A stretch of DNA of 64,000 nt from DASTFP01 sp963744345 (GCA_963744345.1 CAVUTD010000019.1:205534-269533), one strand, 5' to 3'. Numbered from the stretch's first letter, positions 52,486-63,938 are shown. The notes: generated from the sequence alone by a model not told the origin. Program-made: numbers and translations.

Positions 52486-54769
52486 ATGAGCGATTCCCAT
52501 TCGAGTTGCGAGGGCGAGTCCCAAGATCACCACGAGCACGAGCATCATCATCAGCTCGGGCCCGTTAAGGAATGGTTCTGTCCGATGTGTCCGGGCGTGG
52601 CAGCGGATCAACCAGGCGCGTGCCCGAAGTGCGGAATGGCGCTCGAGCATAACCCGGCTTTCATCAAAGACAAGGGAGCGACGTATACATGCCCGATGCA
52701 TTCGGAGGTTCGCCAGGACCATCCGGGAGTGTGTCCGATATGTGGAATGACGCTTGAACCTGTGGAAACGACCGCAGCGGAGGACGACACCGAGCTTCGT
52801 GACATGGTGTGGCGTTTCAAAGTTGGATTGCTGTTGGGTCTGCCCGTGCTCATGTTGGCTATGGGAGGCCATTTTCCGCCGTTGGATGCCATACCCGCCG
52901 AGGATCTCTGCCTGGATTCAGTTCGTCCTCTCCACCCCCGTGGTTCTTTGGTGTGGATGGCCGTTCTTTGAACGGGGAGTCCGCTCGGTAGCGACGCGGA
53001 ACCTCAACATGTTTACTCTGATTTCGCTGGGGGCTGCTGCGGCGTACGTTTTTAGCGTTTTCGCTTTGTTGTTCTCGGGATGGCTGCCGCACACTTTCAC
53101 ACATGCCGGGGCAGTGCCGGTTTACTTCGAAGCGGCCTCCTTTATCATCGTGCTGGTGCTGCTTGGGCAGGTGCTGGAATTGCGAGCCCGCGCCGGAACC
53201 GGAGAAGCGATCCGTGCTCTGCTCGGACTCGCCCCCAAGCTCGCCCATCGCGTGGAGAACGGTAGCGAGAGAGATGTCGCCCTTGATGTAGTGCGCGTGG
53301 GGGATGTGCTTCGAGTTAAACCTGGCGAGAAAATTCCGGTGGATGGAATAGTTCTCGAAGGACGATCTCTCGTGGACGAATCCATGCTGACGGGAGAGCC
53401 AATGCCTGTCGAGAAGACGGGAGCCGACCAGGTAGTCGCTGGAACGTTGAACGGCAATGGAAGCTTCTTGATGCGAGCGGACAAGGTCGGGTCCGAGACG
53501 ATGCTTGCGCAAATCGTCCAGATGGTCTCGGCAGCCCAACGCAGTCGGGCGCCTATTCAGCGACTGGCCGATGTCGTTTCCGCATGGTTTGTTCCGGCCG
53601 TTGTGCTGGTTTCCATCGTTACCTTCCTCGTGTGGCTTGTGGCAGGTCCTCGGCCTCCACTGGCCTATGCTTTGGTGAACGCTGTGGCGGTGCTCATCAT
53701 TGCGTGCCCCTGCGCGCTCGGTCTGGCGACGCCCATGTCAATCATGGTGGCGGTGGGACGAGGTGCTGGCATGGGCGTGCTCTTCAAGGACGCACAGGCG
53801 CTCGAGATTCTGGGCCAGGTGACGTCACTAGTCGTCGACAAGACCGGCACATTAACTGAGGGGCGGCCCAGCGTCACGCGAATCATGGCAGCTAAGAACG
53901 GTGGAGAGTCCGGGGTGCTTTCCTTGGCGGCGGCTCTTGAAAAAAATAGCGAGCATCCTCTGGCCGGCGCGGTCGTGCGAGCAGCGCCCGTCGAAGATGC
54001 CGTGGAGGTAAATAGCTTCGAAGCGACACCCGGCGGAGGCGTGAGTGGAACAGTCGATGGGAAGTCGCTCCTTTTGGGAAAGCGTGAATTCCTGGAGGCT
54101 GCGGGAGTTCTCAATCTCGCGCAATTCAATGATGCTAGCGCACTCCAACGAGAAGGGTTCACCCTCATCTGGCTGGCAGTCGATCACGAAGCCGCGGGCG
54201 TGCTCGCTCTTTCGGATGCCGTCAAAGCAAGCACGCCTGAAGCTATCAGCAAACTGCATCGCGCCGGCTTAAAGCTGATAATGCTGACCGGCGATAACAG
54301 GGAAACAGCCCGTCAGGTTGCGGCAAAGCTTAAGATTGACGATGTTATTGCGGAGATCAGTCCGGCTGATAAACAGGCGAAGGTTCAGGAACTAAAAGGC
54401 CGCGGAGAGATCGTGGCGATGGCTGGTGACGGCGTCAACGATGCTCCGGCTCTCGCCGCAGCTCACGTCGGAATTGCCATGGGAACCGGAACGGATGTTG
54501 CAATGCACAGCGCGGGTGTAACGCTCGTCAAAGGTGACTTGCGAGGCATAATCCAAGCCATCGCCCTGAGCCGCGCCACCATGCGCAATATCCGGCAAAA
54601 TTTGCTCTTTGCGTTCCTTTACAATGCATTGGGAGTTCCCATTGCCGCGGGGGTTCTCTATCCGTTTTTGGGCATCCTGCTTAGTCCCATTGTTGCGAGC
54701 GCTGCGATGGCCCTGAGCAGCGTATCAGTTATCGGCAACGCGCTGCGGCTGAAAAGGGTGCCGCTATGA
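52486..54769 (+). CDS. copA: Copper-type P1B ATPase with two N-terminal heavy-metal-binding domains (frame broken once)
   Basis: The start follows CCGGAG (RBS). The N-terminus is His-rich (DHHEHEHHH) and holds two HMBD modules (FCPMCPGVAADQPGACPKCG and TCPMHSEVRQDHPGVCPICG). After LDAIP the frame shifts: removing one C from CCC at 52894-52896 gives IPPRISAWIQFVLSTPVVLW and continues to the end. The rest has TGEPMPVEK, the membrane CPC motif (IACPCALGLATP), the phosphorylation site DKTGTLTEG, MLTGDNRET and GDGVNDAPAL. The repaired protein is about 760 residues and would export Cu(I) or Ag(I) to the periplasm. Stop overlaps the cusB-like start by 4 bp. Confidence 0.88.
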
Positions 54770-56467
54770 GCAGGGTGATGCTGAATCATCGTGCCGGGCA
54801 CCTCATTGGGCATATCGGTCGCGCAGCCGGGTCAACGATCTTACCGTTCCTGTTGCTCCTTGGAGTGCTTGTCTCGTGCTCGAAGAGAGAGGATGAAGGT
54901 CCGAAAGCCAGGTTTTATCAGAGCCCGATGCATCCCTGGATCACCTCAGACAAGCCGGGCAACTGCACAATTTGCGGGATGGCTTTGGTTCCTGTTTACG
55001 AGGGACAGGCGCCGAGGGAAGCCAGAGAAGGAGTCATTCCTTTAAATCCTCGTTCGCTTGACGTCCTGGGGGTCACGACGGTGCCAGTTCGCCGTCTGGA
55101 GTTGACGAAATCGCTTCGCTTCAGCGGTATTCTTGAGGATGACGAGAACATTCACCGCATCATCGCTGCCTTTTACGACGGAAGGATCGACCAGATCTAT
55201 GTCGAGCATGTCGGCAAGTATGTGGAGAAGGGGCAACCGCTGGCGGCCATCTACAGTCCGGAATTGCTTTACGTGGTTCGAGAGTATCAAGACGCGATGC
55301 CGGGGAGGAAATGATTCGGTGGCTCAGAAACTCGGCACAGCGCCTCGTGCAATATGGCTTAAGTGCAGAGCAGGTGGCTAATTTGGCCAAACAACCAGGC
55401 AAATGTCTTTACCATCGATTTGCTGGCGCCGATCAGCGGCACAGTCGTAACGAAGAAGGCCTTCAAAGGCCAATACATCAAGACGGGCGAACCGCTCTTC
55501 GAAATGGGTAATCTTTCGAGGCTGTGGTTTCACGCCGAGGTTTACGAGCGCGACCTGCCCGACATCCGCATCGGACAAAAGGCCATCCTTCGAACTCCAA
55601 CAGTGCCCGGGCCGCGAATTCGAAGGCGTTGTCACTTTCATCGACCCTAATTTCGACCCACGAACGCGCAGCACCAAGGTGCGCATCGAAGTCGACAATC
55701 CGCTTGCGGAAGGTGATGCGCGTGGTCTTCTCCGCGTTTTGCCGCACCGCGCGTATGCCGAAGCGGAGATTACGGCGGATCTTGGTGAAGCCTTAGTCGT
55801 TCCAAGATCGGCCGTGTTGCGCGATGGCCGACGGTCCGTCGTTTACATGGAGAGTGCCTCGGGCGAATACGAGCAGCGGCCCGTAAAAACCGGAAGAATC
55901 GGAGATGAGGGAATTGAAATTCTCGAGGGAGTCAAAGAGGGCGAGCGTGTTGTGGCGCAGGGCAACCTTATGATCGATGCGGAGGCTCAGTTGCGCGGCT
56001 CAATTGCTCCAGCGCAACCAGGGACGACTCTCAGCAAAGCGGTTGGGGAACAGTTCCTCAAACAACTGGCCGAGGTTTCCAGGGATTTGGCAGCGGACGA
56101 TGCGGTGGCAGCCGTTAAGGCTGCACAGCAGTTGCGGCAACTTGTCGACGGGATAGGAGAGACAGGAAACAGTCAGGTCGATCAATTGCTGGTGGGATTG
56201 CGACAAATTCCGAAGAATCCCGCGGGGACCGACCTCAAGGCTCTGCGTCAGTCATTCCTGCCATGGAGCACCACGGGCGCGGAGCTGGCGCTGGCCTTAA
56301 AACGTGGCGGACAAGATCCTGAAGTGACCGTCTTTGAATGCCCGATGACGGGCGATAGCTTTCCGGGCGCGCCCTCGAAGGCGAAGTGGGTTCAGTCCGG
56401 CTCCGAAATCCGCAACCCGTATTTTGGCGCGGAAATGCTAAGCTGCGGGGCGGAGGTAAAGCCTTGA
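54766..56467 (+). pseudogene. cusB: CusB-like efflux periplasmic adaptor (frame broken four times)
   Basis: The first frame encodes a signal/lipobox (LLGVLVSC), an HMBD (YQSPMHPWITSDKPGNCTICG) and the adaptor start (GVTTVPVRRLELTKSLRFSG). It is broken at GGGG 55302-55305, AAA 55328-55330, AAA 55401-55403 and GGG 55609-55611; removing one base at each restores DAMPGGNDSVAQNSAQRLVQ, LAKQPGNVFTIDLLAPISG and VPGREFEGVVTF. The last frame continues to a DUF3347-like part and a terminal CPM....NPYFGAEML block. About 560 residues after repair. It would link the CusA-like pump to an outer-membrane channel and bind Cu/Ag. The uniform error type suggests the gene may be intact in the organism. Confidence 0.82.
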
Positions 56468-59400
56468 GCTCTCGCATGGAGGGCACGGCGGAGATATCTG
56501 GCGAGCCCGGGAGGGACAGAACGCTGAGGGCGCCAGGCAGCCTCATTTCCTGGCTGATCGATTGGTCTCTGCGGAATCGCTTCCTGGTGGCGTGCGGCAC
56601 GTTGCTCATCATCGCCTGGGGTATCTGGGCCATTCGCCACACCCCGGTCGATGCCATTCCGGACCTAAGCGAGAACCAGGTTATCGTCTTCGCCGACTGG
56701 TCCGGGCGCAGTCCGCAGGAAGTGGAAGATCAGGTGACCTATCCGCTCTCAACCAATCTTCAGGGACTGGCGGGAGTCAAAGAGGTGCGTGCCTCCTCTA
56801 TGTTTGGCTTCTCGCTCTTGACAGTGGTCTTCGAGGATAAGATCGATAATTACTTCGCTCGCACTCGGGTCCTTGAGCGGCTAAGCTTTTTGCAAACTCT
56901 GCTCCCCGAGGGCGTCACCCCGCAGCTAGGACCTGACGCGACGGGACTGGGTTGGGTCTTTCAGTACTATCTCAAAGTCGATCCCTCAGCCGCGGTCAGC
57001 CGCCGGGGCCAGCGGCTTCGATCTCGGCACGCTGCGCTCGCTGCAGGATTTCTTCATCCGTTACCAGTTGGCCGCAGTCGAAGGCGTTGCAGAAGTAGCG
57101 AGCATCGGAGGCTTTGTCCGGCAATATCAGGTGGCTGTTGACTCAGGGAAAATGCGTCAAGCCGGGGTGAATTTGCGTGAGGTGATGGATGCGCTCACCG
57201 CCAGCAACATCAACGTCGGCGGCAAGGTCATCGAAGAGAACGGAATGGAATTTGTCGTCCGCGGCATCGGACTGGTCAATAGTCTCGATGAGCTCAGGCG
57301 TATTGCCGTGCGCACTCGGGATAGCGTTCCCATCTATCTGGAAGACATTGCGGAGATCTCGATCGGAGGGGATTTCCGCCGCGGCGCGCTGGACGTTGAT
57401 GGCCGGGAAGTCGTGGGCGGAGTCGTGATCATGCGCACGGGCGAGAATGCCATGCGGGTGATTGAGCGCGTGAAGGAAAAGCTCGCTGCGATCGCACCCA
57501 GCCTGCCCAAGGGTGTTACGATTGTTCCCTTCTATGATCGAAGCGGCCTTATTGAACGCACTATCGAGACGCTGCGCCATGCTCTCCTCGAGGAGATCCT
57601 TCTGGTTACCTTGGCTCATATCGTCTTTCTCTGGCACTTCCGCAGCATTCTCATTGTGACGCTGCCGCTGCCGATATCGATTCTCATATCGTTTATTCTC
57701 ATGCAGGGATTCGGGATCACTTCGAACATCATGTCGCTCTCCGGCATTGCCATTGCCATCGGCGTGCTCGTGGACGCCGGCATCGTCATGACCGAAAACG
57801 TGATTCGGCACTGCGAGCAAGCGGAGAAAACCCTCGCAACGCGCTCGGAAAGGGATCTCCGCAGCGCTCCGAGCGCCTATCTGGAAGTCATTCGCCACGC
57901 TGCTCATCAGGTGGGACGGCCAATTTTTTTCGCGATGGCGATTATTATCCTGGCCTTCTTGCCGGTCTTCGCGCTTACGGGACAGGAGGGAAAGCTGTTT
58001 CATCCGCTCGCCTTTACCAAGACATTCGCTATGATCGGCGCGACTCTCTTGGGCGTGACTCTCGTTCCTGTGCTTTGCACCTGGCTGGTGCGGGGACCTT
58101 TCCGGGCTGAAAACGAGAATATCATCATGCGTTTCCTGATGGGACTTTATCGTCCCGCGCTGGAGTTCGCCCTGCGGCATGGCCGCATCATTCTGGCTGG
58201 AGCCGCGGCGTTGCTGGCGGGGGCAATCTTTCTTGCGACGCGGATCGGGAGCGAATTCATGCCCCCTCTCAACGAGGGAAGCCTCCTCTTCATGCCGGTG
58301 CTGCTGCCGAGCACATCTCTCACTGAGGTAAAGCGCGTGATGGCGTGGCAGGATCGCGCGATCAAGCGCATACCCGAAGTGCATTCGGTCGCGGGAAAGC
58401 TGGGGCGCGCGGAAACGCCCACCGATCCGGCCCCCGTCGAAATGATCGAAACGACCATCATGCTCAAACCGCAGGAACTCTGGCGACCCGGAATGACAAA
58501 GGAAAAGATAATCGCCGAGCTTTCGGAAGAGCTAAGTCTCATTCCCGGCTATGTGCCCGGCTTTCTCCAGCCAATTGAAAATCGCATCCTTATGCTCAGC
58601 ACTGGCATTAGGGCGCAGGTGGGAATCAAAGTGCTTGGGCCGGATTTGGAGACCATCCAGGAGGTCGCTTACCGGATAGAGAATCTGGTGCGCAGGGTTC
58701 CCGGCGCGGCTGGTGTCGCAGCCTCACGCACCCAAGGCAAGCCGTACGTCGAAGTCCTGCCGGACCGCCTCGCCCTCGCCCGGTACGGCCTGAGTATCCG
58801 CGATCTGATGGATGTCGTCGAGATCGGCTTGGGCGGGTTGAATGTCAGCACGACGATCGAAGGCCGCGCGCGCTACCCTATTCAGCTTCGGCTGGCGCGC
58901 GACGAACGCGATGATATTGAAACGATCGGCAGCATTTTGATTCCGACGAAGGAAGGCTTTAGCGTGCCGGTAGGGCAGGTGGCTTCGATCCGGCGCGCCA
59001 GCGGCGCAAGCGAGATCTCGAGCGAAGACGGCCTGCTCCGCGTGTTCGTCCAGAGCAATGTCCGGGGCCGGGACCTCGGCGGATTCGTTAAGGATATTCA
59101 AGAACGTATCGCGCGAGAGGTCGATCTTCCGCCTGGGGTGACGCTGAAATGGAGCGGCCAGTATGAAAGCCAACTCAGCGCCCAGCGAACGCTTATGCTC
59201 ATAGTGCCGGTCGTTCTGCTCATCATCTTCATGCTGCTGAGCGTGGTGTTCCACTCCGTCACGGAAGCTGCGCACGTGATCCTCGCAGTGCCCTTTGCGC
59301 TCACCGGTGGAGCAATCCTTCAGTACTTACTCGGTTACAACTTCAGCGTGGCGGTTTGGATCGGCTACATAGCCCTCTTCGGCACTGCGATTCAGACAGG

Positions 59401-59713
59401 CGTCGTCATGGTTGTCTATCTGGAAGAGGCTCTCCAAAAGCGGCTGGAGGAGCGAGAAGGCTCTTTTTCCCTTCAGGACCTGAAAAGTGCGGTGATTGAC
59501 GGAGCCATGTTGCGCTTGAGGCCCAAGGTCATGACCGTAGGTACTGTCGTTGCGAGCCTTCTGCCGATCATGTGGAGCACGAGGACGGGAGCGGAGATCA
59601 TGAAGCCTCTGGCCACGCCAGTCATCGGCGGCATGTTGAGCAGCCTTATTCACGTGCTCATTGTTACGCCTGTGATCTTTTACTGGCTCAGGCGCAGGGC
59701 TTTGAAAGTTTAG
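56464..59713 (+). CDS. cusA: CusA/CzcA-type RND heavy-metal efflux pump (frame broken once)
   Basis: I choose TTG 56464, which overlaps the adaptor stop (TTGA) and has GGAGGT six bases upstream; the ATG at 56476 is too far from it. The first frame has the RND start (DWSLRNRFLVACGTLLII, then HTPVDAIPDLSENQVIV). One G in GGGG at 57005-57008 must be removed to give RRASGFDLGTLRSLQDFFIRY and join the second frame, which runs intact to 59713 with SLSGIAIAIGVLVDAGIVMTE and GTAIQTGVVMVVYLEEAL. About 1082 residues. It exports Cu, Ag or divalent metal by proton exchange. No outer-membrane CusC gene is in the window. Confidence 0.9.
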
Positions 59714-59788
59714 AAGGGAGGAATTTTCTGGCCGCGGATAGGTAGAAAACCCTTGGCGAATGCGGTGAAACCGCTATGTTGGCCGCCG

Positions 59789-60403
59789 ATGTTTCTCCGC
59801 TGTGCCTTGACCCTTCTCATATCTGTCTCTCTAACCGCGGCGGCGGATAAGACTCCGTTGATGACGCGAACGACTCTCATGGCGGCGGCCGTCGAAAGCG
59901 CCACCGACCAGATCGGCTCGGGTTGGTGCGGGCGAGGAATGCTTTCGATCCTCAAGAACGCCGGGCTTGGCAAAGGCCTCGCAGGCGGCAACGGGCAGGA
60001 TTGGGAATTAATCTTGAATCGGGCAGGGTGGAAGCCAGTGCGATGTAATTCTCCACAGCGCGCTCCGTTGGGAAGTGTGCTCGTCTATTTGGGCGACGCG
60101 AAAGTCGGGAAGCGTGTGCGCGGAACTCCAGGAGGCAGCTTCGGTCACGTCGAAATGGTTGCCCTCGCCACAACGGGTCAGCGGCTTTATGTCTCCGACA
60201 GTCCGCGGGCAATTCCGGGGGGAACGGTTCCTGATAATTTTACGGGACGCGCCTGGGTCCCGCCGGGGCGGCATCTTTGGAGAACGCCTGCCGTTGACGA
60301 AGACATCAACACGATTCTCGAGGAGCGCAAGCGTTTGGCTCTGCAGCACTTCAGCCGTAAGGGGCAGCAGGTGGTCACGCTTAGCCCGGCTTTCGGTCAG
60401 TAG
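59789..60403 (+). CDS. Secreted protein with a possible papain-fold (CHAP/NlpC-like) domain
   Basis: 204 residues from ATG 59789 (MFLRCALTLLISVSLTAAA, a good signal peptide); a TTG 12 codons upstream is less likely. The mature part has a cysteine in GSGWCGRGM, then GGNGQDWELILNRAGW, PLGSVLVYLGD and a histidine in SFGHVEMVA followed by YVSDSPRAIPGG. The order Cys...GD.....GHV..V resembles CHAP/NlpC peptidoglycan amidases, but similarity is weak. It is not obviously linked to the efflux operon upstream. The next 269 bp hold nothing I recognise. Confidence 0.5.
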   Translation: MFLRCALTLLISVSLTAAADKTPLMTRTTLMAAAVESATDQIGSGWCGRGMLSILKNAGLGKGLAGGNGQDWELILNRAGWKPVRCNSPQRAPLGSVLVYLGDAKVGKRVRGTPGGSFGHVEMVALATTGQRLYVSDSPRAIPGGTVPDNFTGRAWVPPGRHLWRTPAVDEDINTILEERKRLALQHFSRKGQQVVTLSPAFGQ

Positions 60404-60672
60404 GGCAGACGCGCGCTGCGGTCAGGCGTCAGAGTGCACTGGCGGTAACTGGGGGGCGAGTTGTGAAGCTTTGATCCTCGGGCGCTGGGCCGCCCTGGGT
60501 AGACCGGCTTATGACGCTGGCACGTCGCTCTTGGTCTTGCGAGTGGCTGATGTGTCCGAGGCTTTTCCGTGTATGGCTGCCGATGCCCTGGTGGTATTTC
60601 GCTCCGGCTTGGGACTATACTACGTGCCTTGGGCGCGCCGCCGGTGAACGTCGAACAGGAGCGCGTCACGTT

Positions 60673-61209
60673 TTAGAAGTGCCGCCGCAGTTCGACGGTG
60701 TGTAGAGCGCCCTCACGCGATAGTACGCTGGAAAACATGACGAAACCGGTCACCTTCCATAGGCCGAACTCTGTCTTTGCATGTCGGCGCAAAAATGGCG
60801 ATAGTGCCGCCGCTGATACCCCGTTCCCGCGGGCCAGAGTGATGTGCGGATGAAAGGGCTTCAGGTCAGGTTCCAATCCCGCCTGGAGCACAGCGTCCTG
60901 AACATGTTTGTGAAGCGCGAACAAGTGTGGGTGAGCCCTTCCGACGCCGGCCCAAACGACGCTCGGCCGGCGTCCGCCGAAAGTTCCGACTCCTTCTATC
61001 GGCAGGAAAAAGGCTGGAACTTGCACCTCCATTAACGCCTCGCGTAAAGGTTCTTCTTCGGTTGCGTTCACCTGGCCGATAAAGCTCAGCGTCATGTGCA
61101 ACTGCTGCGCGGACAGCCAGCGCAGCCCTTTCACGTTAGGATCGAGGTCCGTGAGAGTCTGGCGAATCGTTTCCGGTACTTCGAGCGCAATGAAAAGGCG
61201 CTTGGCCAT
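60673..61209 (-). CDS. thpR: RNA 2',3'-cyclic phosphodiesterase
   Basis: 178 residues from MAKRLFIALEVPE (ATG 61209); the open frame runs 29 codons further upstream without family similarity. The two HxTx motifs of the 2H phosphoesterase superfamily are HMTL (residues 38-41) and HITL (in FHPHITLARG). It hydrolyses 2',3'-cyclic phosphodiester ends, as LigT/ThpR proteins do, possibly in RNA repair. Confidence 0.92.
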   Translation of the reverse strand: MAKRLFIALEVPETIRQTLTDLDPNVKGLRWLSAQQLHMTLSFIGQVNATEEEPLREALMEVQVPAFFLPIEGVGTFGGRRPSVVWAGVGRAHPHLFALHKHVQDAVLQAGLEPDLKPFHPHITLARGNGVSAAALSPFLRRHAKTEFGLWKVTGFVMFSSVLSREGALHTVELRRHF

Positions 61210-61351
61210 ACCGGAGGTTAATGCGGTGAGCAAGGGCAGCAAGGCACGAGCGTGGACACTTTGCTGGAGAAAGCTGCGCCCCTGAGGCGCAAGCAATATA
61301 GCCCGAGGCTGCGCGGCGAAGGGCGAGCCTTAAAATTAAGAAGCCCCTGGT

Positions 61352-62902
61352 TTATTGCCTCTGGTTCGACACACGATCAAAAAGGCCCTCGCCATGAAGG
61401 TTTAAGTTCTCTACCAAGACGCGCTGCGCCTTTCCATCGGGTCCTAGCATGAATGTAATGCCGGCGGTGCCCACCCCGGATTCTCCCTCGGTCTGGTAAG
61501 TGAACGTATCGCGATTCCAATGCGTCATGAGGAACTCCATCTTCTTAGGTCCTTGGACGATAAAGAGGCTGCCCTCCTTCTCCATCACGGCGATCTCGCC
61601 GAAGAAATCGTTGCTGTAAGTGGCTAAATAAGCCGTACTACCCGCCGGCGGCGAGGGCGAGTCGGGCGGCGAGGTGTAGTTGCCGACGTGCGAAGTTTCT
61701 GCCTTGAGCATTTGCAAGAACGCCTGCTTGTAAACTGCGAGCCAATCTTGGGTTGGTTTGCCGTGCAAGGCGTAATCGAGAAAGGTGCTGGCAACTCCTT
61801 CCGCGACTCCAAGCGGCGATGCGTTGGTCAGGACGATGACACCCAGGTCCTCCGAAGGGACCAGCGCCACGTTCGTGGCCGCGCCGAGACCAAACGCTCC
61901 GGAATGGGAAAGGCGAAGTCGTCCTTCTTCGTCGTAGTTAACGTTCCATCCCAGCCCGTAGAATCCTGGGAGCCCGTTGAGCGGGCTGAACCCTGTTAGG
62001 ATGTGCGGGTGGTGGGTTTCTGACAAAGGTTCGCTTTTTACGATCTCCTTTCCCTCGAATTTGCCGTTGGCGAGCTGAAGGCGCATCCACTTGGTCATGT
62101 CACGTACCGAAGAGCTCACGCCTCCAGCCGGCGATTGGGCATCGGGATCACGATGGTATTTTTGCACCCATTTCTCTCCAATCTTCACGTGGCCTAAAGC
62201 GCGATTTTTGCGTGCCACGAAATCTTTGTACCGCGAGCTTGTCGACGTCATACCCAGTGGCTTGTAGAGCTTCTGTTCCGACACCTCCTCCCAATCTTTT
62301 CCGGCGGGTTTGGCGGCGGCGACCGCGCCCTCCGTCATCCCGAAGTTTGTATAAGCGTAGCCGGATCGGAAGCTGGTATCCGGTTTCAAATAGCGCAAAC
62401 GGCGAAGAATTTCCTCCCGGGCAAAGCCGAGATCTTCCACCAGGTCGCCTGCGTGGTCGGGCAGTCCACTGCGATGGCAGTAGAAATCCCGGACCGAAAT
62501 TTCGCGCGTGACCCACGCCTCGTGCATCTCGAAGCTGGGATCAAGATCGCTGATGCGTGAATCCCAGGAGAGAAGCCCTTCACCCACCAGCGCTGCAACC
62601 ACTGTCGAACCGACGGGCTTCGACAGAGACGCAAGTTGAAACACCGTCTCGGCGTCCACGGGACTTGGATCGCCCACTTCGCGCACCCCGAACCCTTTTT
62701 CCAGGACGACTTGATCTTTGAAAACCACGGCAACAGCGATGCCCGGAATGCCGGTCGTTTTCATCTCCTCTTGCGTGAGCTTCTCCAACTCCGCCGTGGC
62801 AACCTTTACTTGTTCAAGGGTGAGTCTGTCTCCCCAAGTCGATGATGTCAGCAGAATCATCGCGGTAAACGAGATGGAGCATTTTGCGAGGGAGAGGTTC
62901 AT
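61352..62902 (-). CDS. Serine hydrolase of the class C beta-lactamase family
   Basis: 516 residues from ATG 62902 (MNLSLAKCSISFTAMILLTSS, a signal peptide). The catalytic SxxK is at 92-95 (ASLSKP), the YxN equivalent is YTNFG near 186, and the HxG motif is HSGAFGLGA. A C-terminal beta-rich extension (EIAVMEKEGSLFIVQGPKKM) resembles domains following esterase-type family members. Likely a periplasmic D,D-peptidase or esterase rather than an antibiotic-resistance enzyme; the sequence alone does not decide. Confidence 0.88.
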   Translation of the reverse strand: MNLSLAKCSISFTAMILLTSSTWGDRLTLEQVKVATAELEKLTQEEMKTTGIPGIAVAVVFKDQVVLEKGFGVREVGDPSPVDAETVFQLASLSKPVGSTVVAALVGEGLLSWDSRISDLDPSFEMHEAWVTREISVRDFYCHRSGLPDHAGDLVEDLGFAREEILRRLRYLKPDTSFRSGYAYTNFGMTEGAVAAAKPAGKDWEEVSEQKLYKPLGMTSTSSRYKDFVARKNRALGHVKIGEKWVQKYHRDPDAQSPAGGVSSSVRDMTKWMRLQLANGKFEGKEIVKSEPLSETHHPHILTGFSPLNGLPGFYGLGWNVNYDEEGRLRLSHSGAFGLGAATNVALVPSEDLGVIVLTNASPLGVAEGVASTFLDYALHGKPTQDWLAVYKQAFLQMLKAETSHVGNYTSPPDSPSPPAGSTAYLATYSNDFFGEIAVMEKEGSLFIVQGPKKMEFLMTHWNRDTFTYQTEGESGVGTAGITFMLGPDGKAQRVLVENLNLHGEGLFDRVSNQRQ

Positions 62903-62948
62903 GCCCGGTCTTATAAAAGTTTCCAAAGTGTGATGGGAAGCCGCGTCT

Positions 62949-63596
62949 TTAGCGACCGTTAGTGGTGAAAATCTGGAGATGTTCTCTGTGTTCGAATAGT
63001 TTTTTGCTGGGAGTTATTGACATGATCGAGATGGCCATTGCTAAGGGTTTTGTATTTTGAGGACCGCAAGAGCCGTGCCTGAGCTGGTTGCGAGCGTGGA
63101 GTTCGGCATCATAGGGAGTGGGGGTCTGCCACATTTTCCAAAGGATTTTTAGCCAACGTTGGCCAAGGCAGCGCAGGGCACAGGCATGAGCTCTTGCCAA
63201 GTGAGCGGAGCTGCTGGTAATAGAGAGCGGCCCAGGGGGAGGATCTTCGACTGAGGTTGGTCCAGAGATGGACAACATGGCGCAGCGGCTTATTGCAGTG
63301 TCGCCGGAGATAAACCTTGTGGATCTGTCCAGATTGATAGCTGAGGGGAGCTGTTGCGGCTGTTGCGGCCAGACACTTTGCAGGAGTTGCTCGACGACAA
63401 AAACCCTGGCTGGTCTCCACGCACGCCGGCCAACCCAGGACCCAGAGCGCCGACTTGCTCGCGCCAACGCCCCCAGCCTTCTGCGGTGTGCTCGATCTGA
63501 AAATGCGCTACGATCTGGCCCGAGCGATCTACGATGACAACCTCATGGTGATCGCTTGCCCAATCGAAGCCCGCCTAGTGAGTGATCTCGCTCCAT
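62949..63596 (-). pseudogene. IS110-family transposase remnant with internal deletion and frameshifts
   Basis: Reading from ATG 63596, frame fragments give GFDWASDHHEVVIVDRSGQ, then IEHTAEGWGRWREQVGALG (the DEDD domain with its first acidic residue), VVEQLLQS, and, after a missing middle of perhaps 200 residues, HVVHLWTNLSRRSSPWAAL, YYQQLRSLGKS and ALRCLGQRWLKILWKMWQ, which belong to the C-terminal transposase_20 part of IS110/IS1111 proteins. At least three frame changes are needed, so it is non-functional. Confidence 0.8.
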
Positions 63597-63938
63597 GATT
63601 GCATTTTCAAGATTCTCCTTCCTTGAGGTTGACCTCAGATAGGCGGCCTGTCGCTGGTCGAGCTGATACAAGGATCCTCCCGGGATGAAGTTCTCTCAGA
63701 CCTTCGGACAGCCGCTCGAGAATCGGCCGGTGTTCTCCAGATAACCCTCGAAGGGATAGCGGCGCTCAACCGTGCCGACCTCGGCGCTTTGCGCTCCAAA
63801 CCATCATGGCTGGTAAGCAAACTCTTCACAATGCCCTTCTCCTTGGCGGCAAAGTTATTCACAAGCTGCGCAGGTTGTCGCGCAGGGCCTTCCCGGAGCC
63901 TTGTTGCGCCGCTCATGAACAACTTTGGAGACGGTATC

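Noticed and set aside
54766..57010. Programmed +1 frameshifting in the efflux operon
   Set aside because: Four shifts in one gene at ordinary homopolymers, with no slippery-site context or stimulatory structure, fit base-calling errors better.
57143..58384. Reverse-strand frame of about 413 codons inside cusA
   Set aside because: Antisense to a clear RND pump; composition (many His, Arg, Gln) is typical of a shadow frame.
60404..60672. Short plus-strand frames between the secreted protein and thpR
   Set aside because: No start context, no family similarity and no signal; treated as non-coding.
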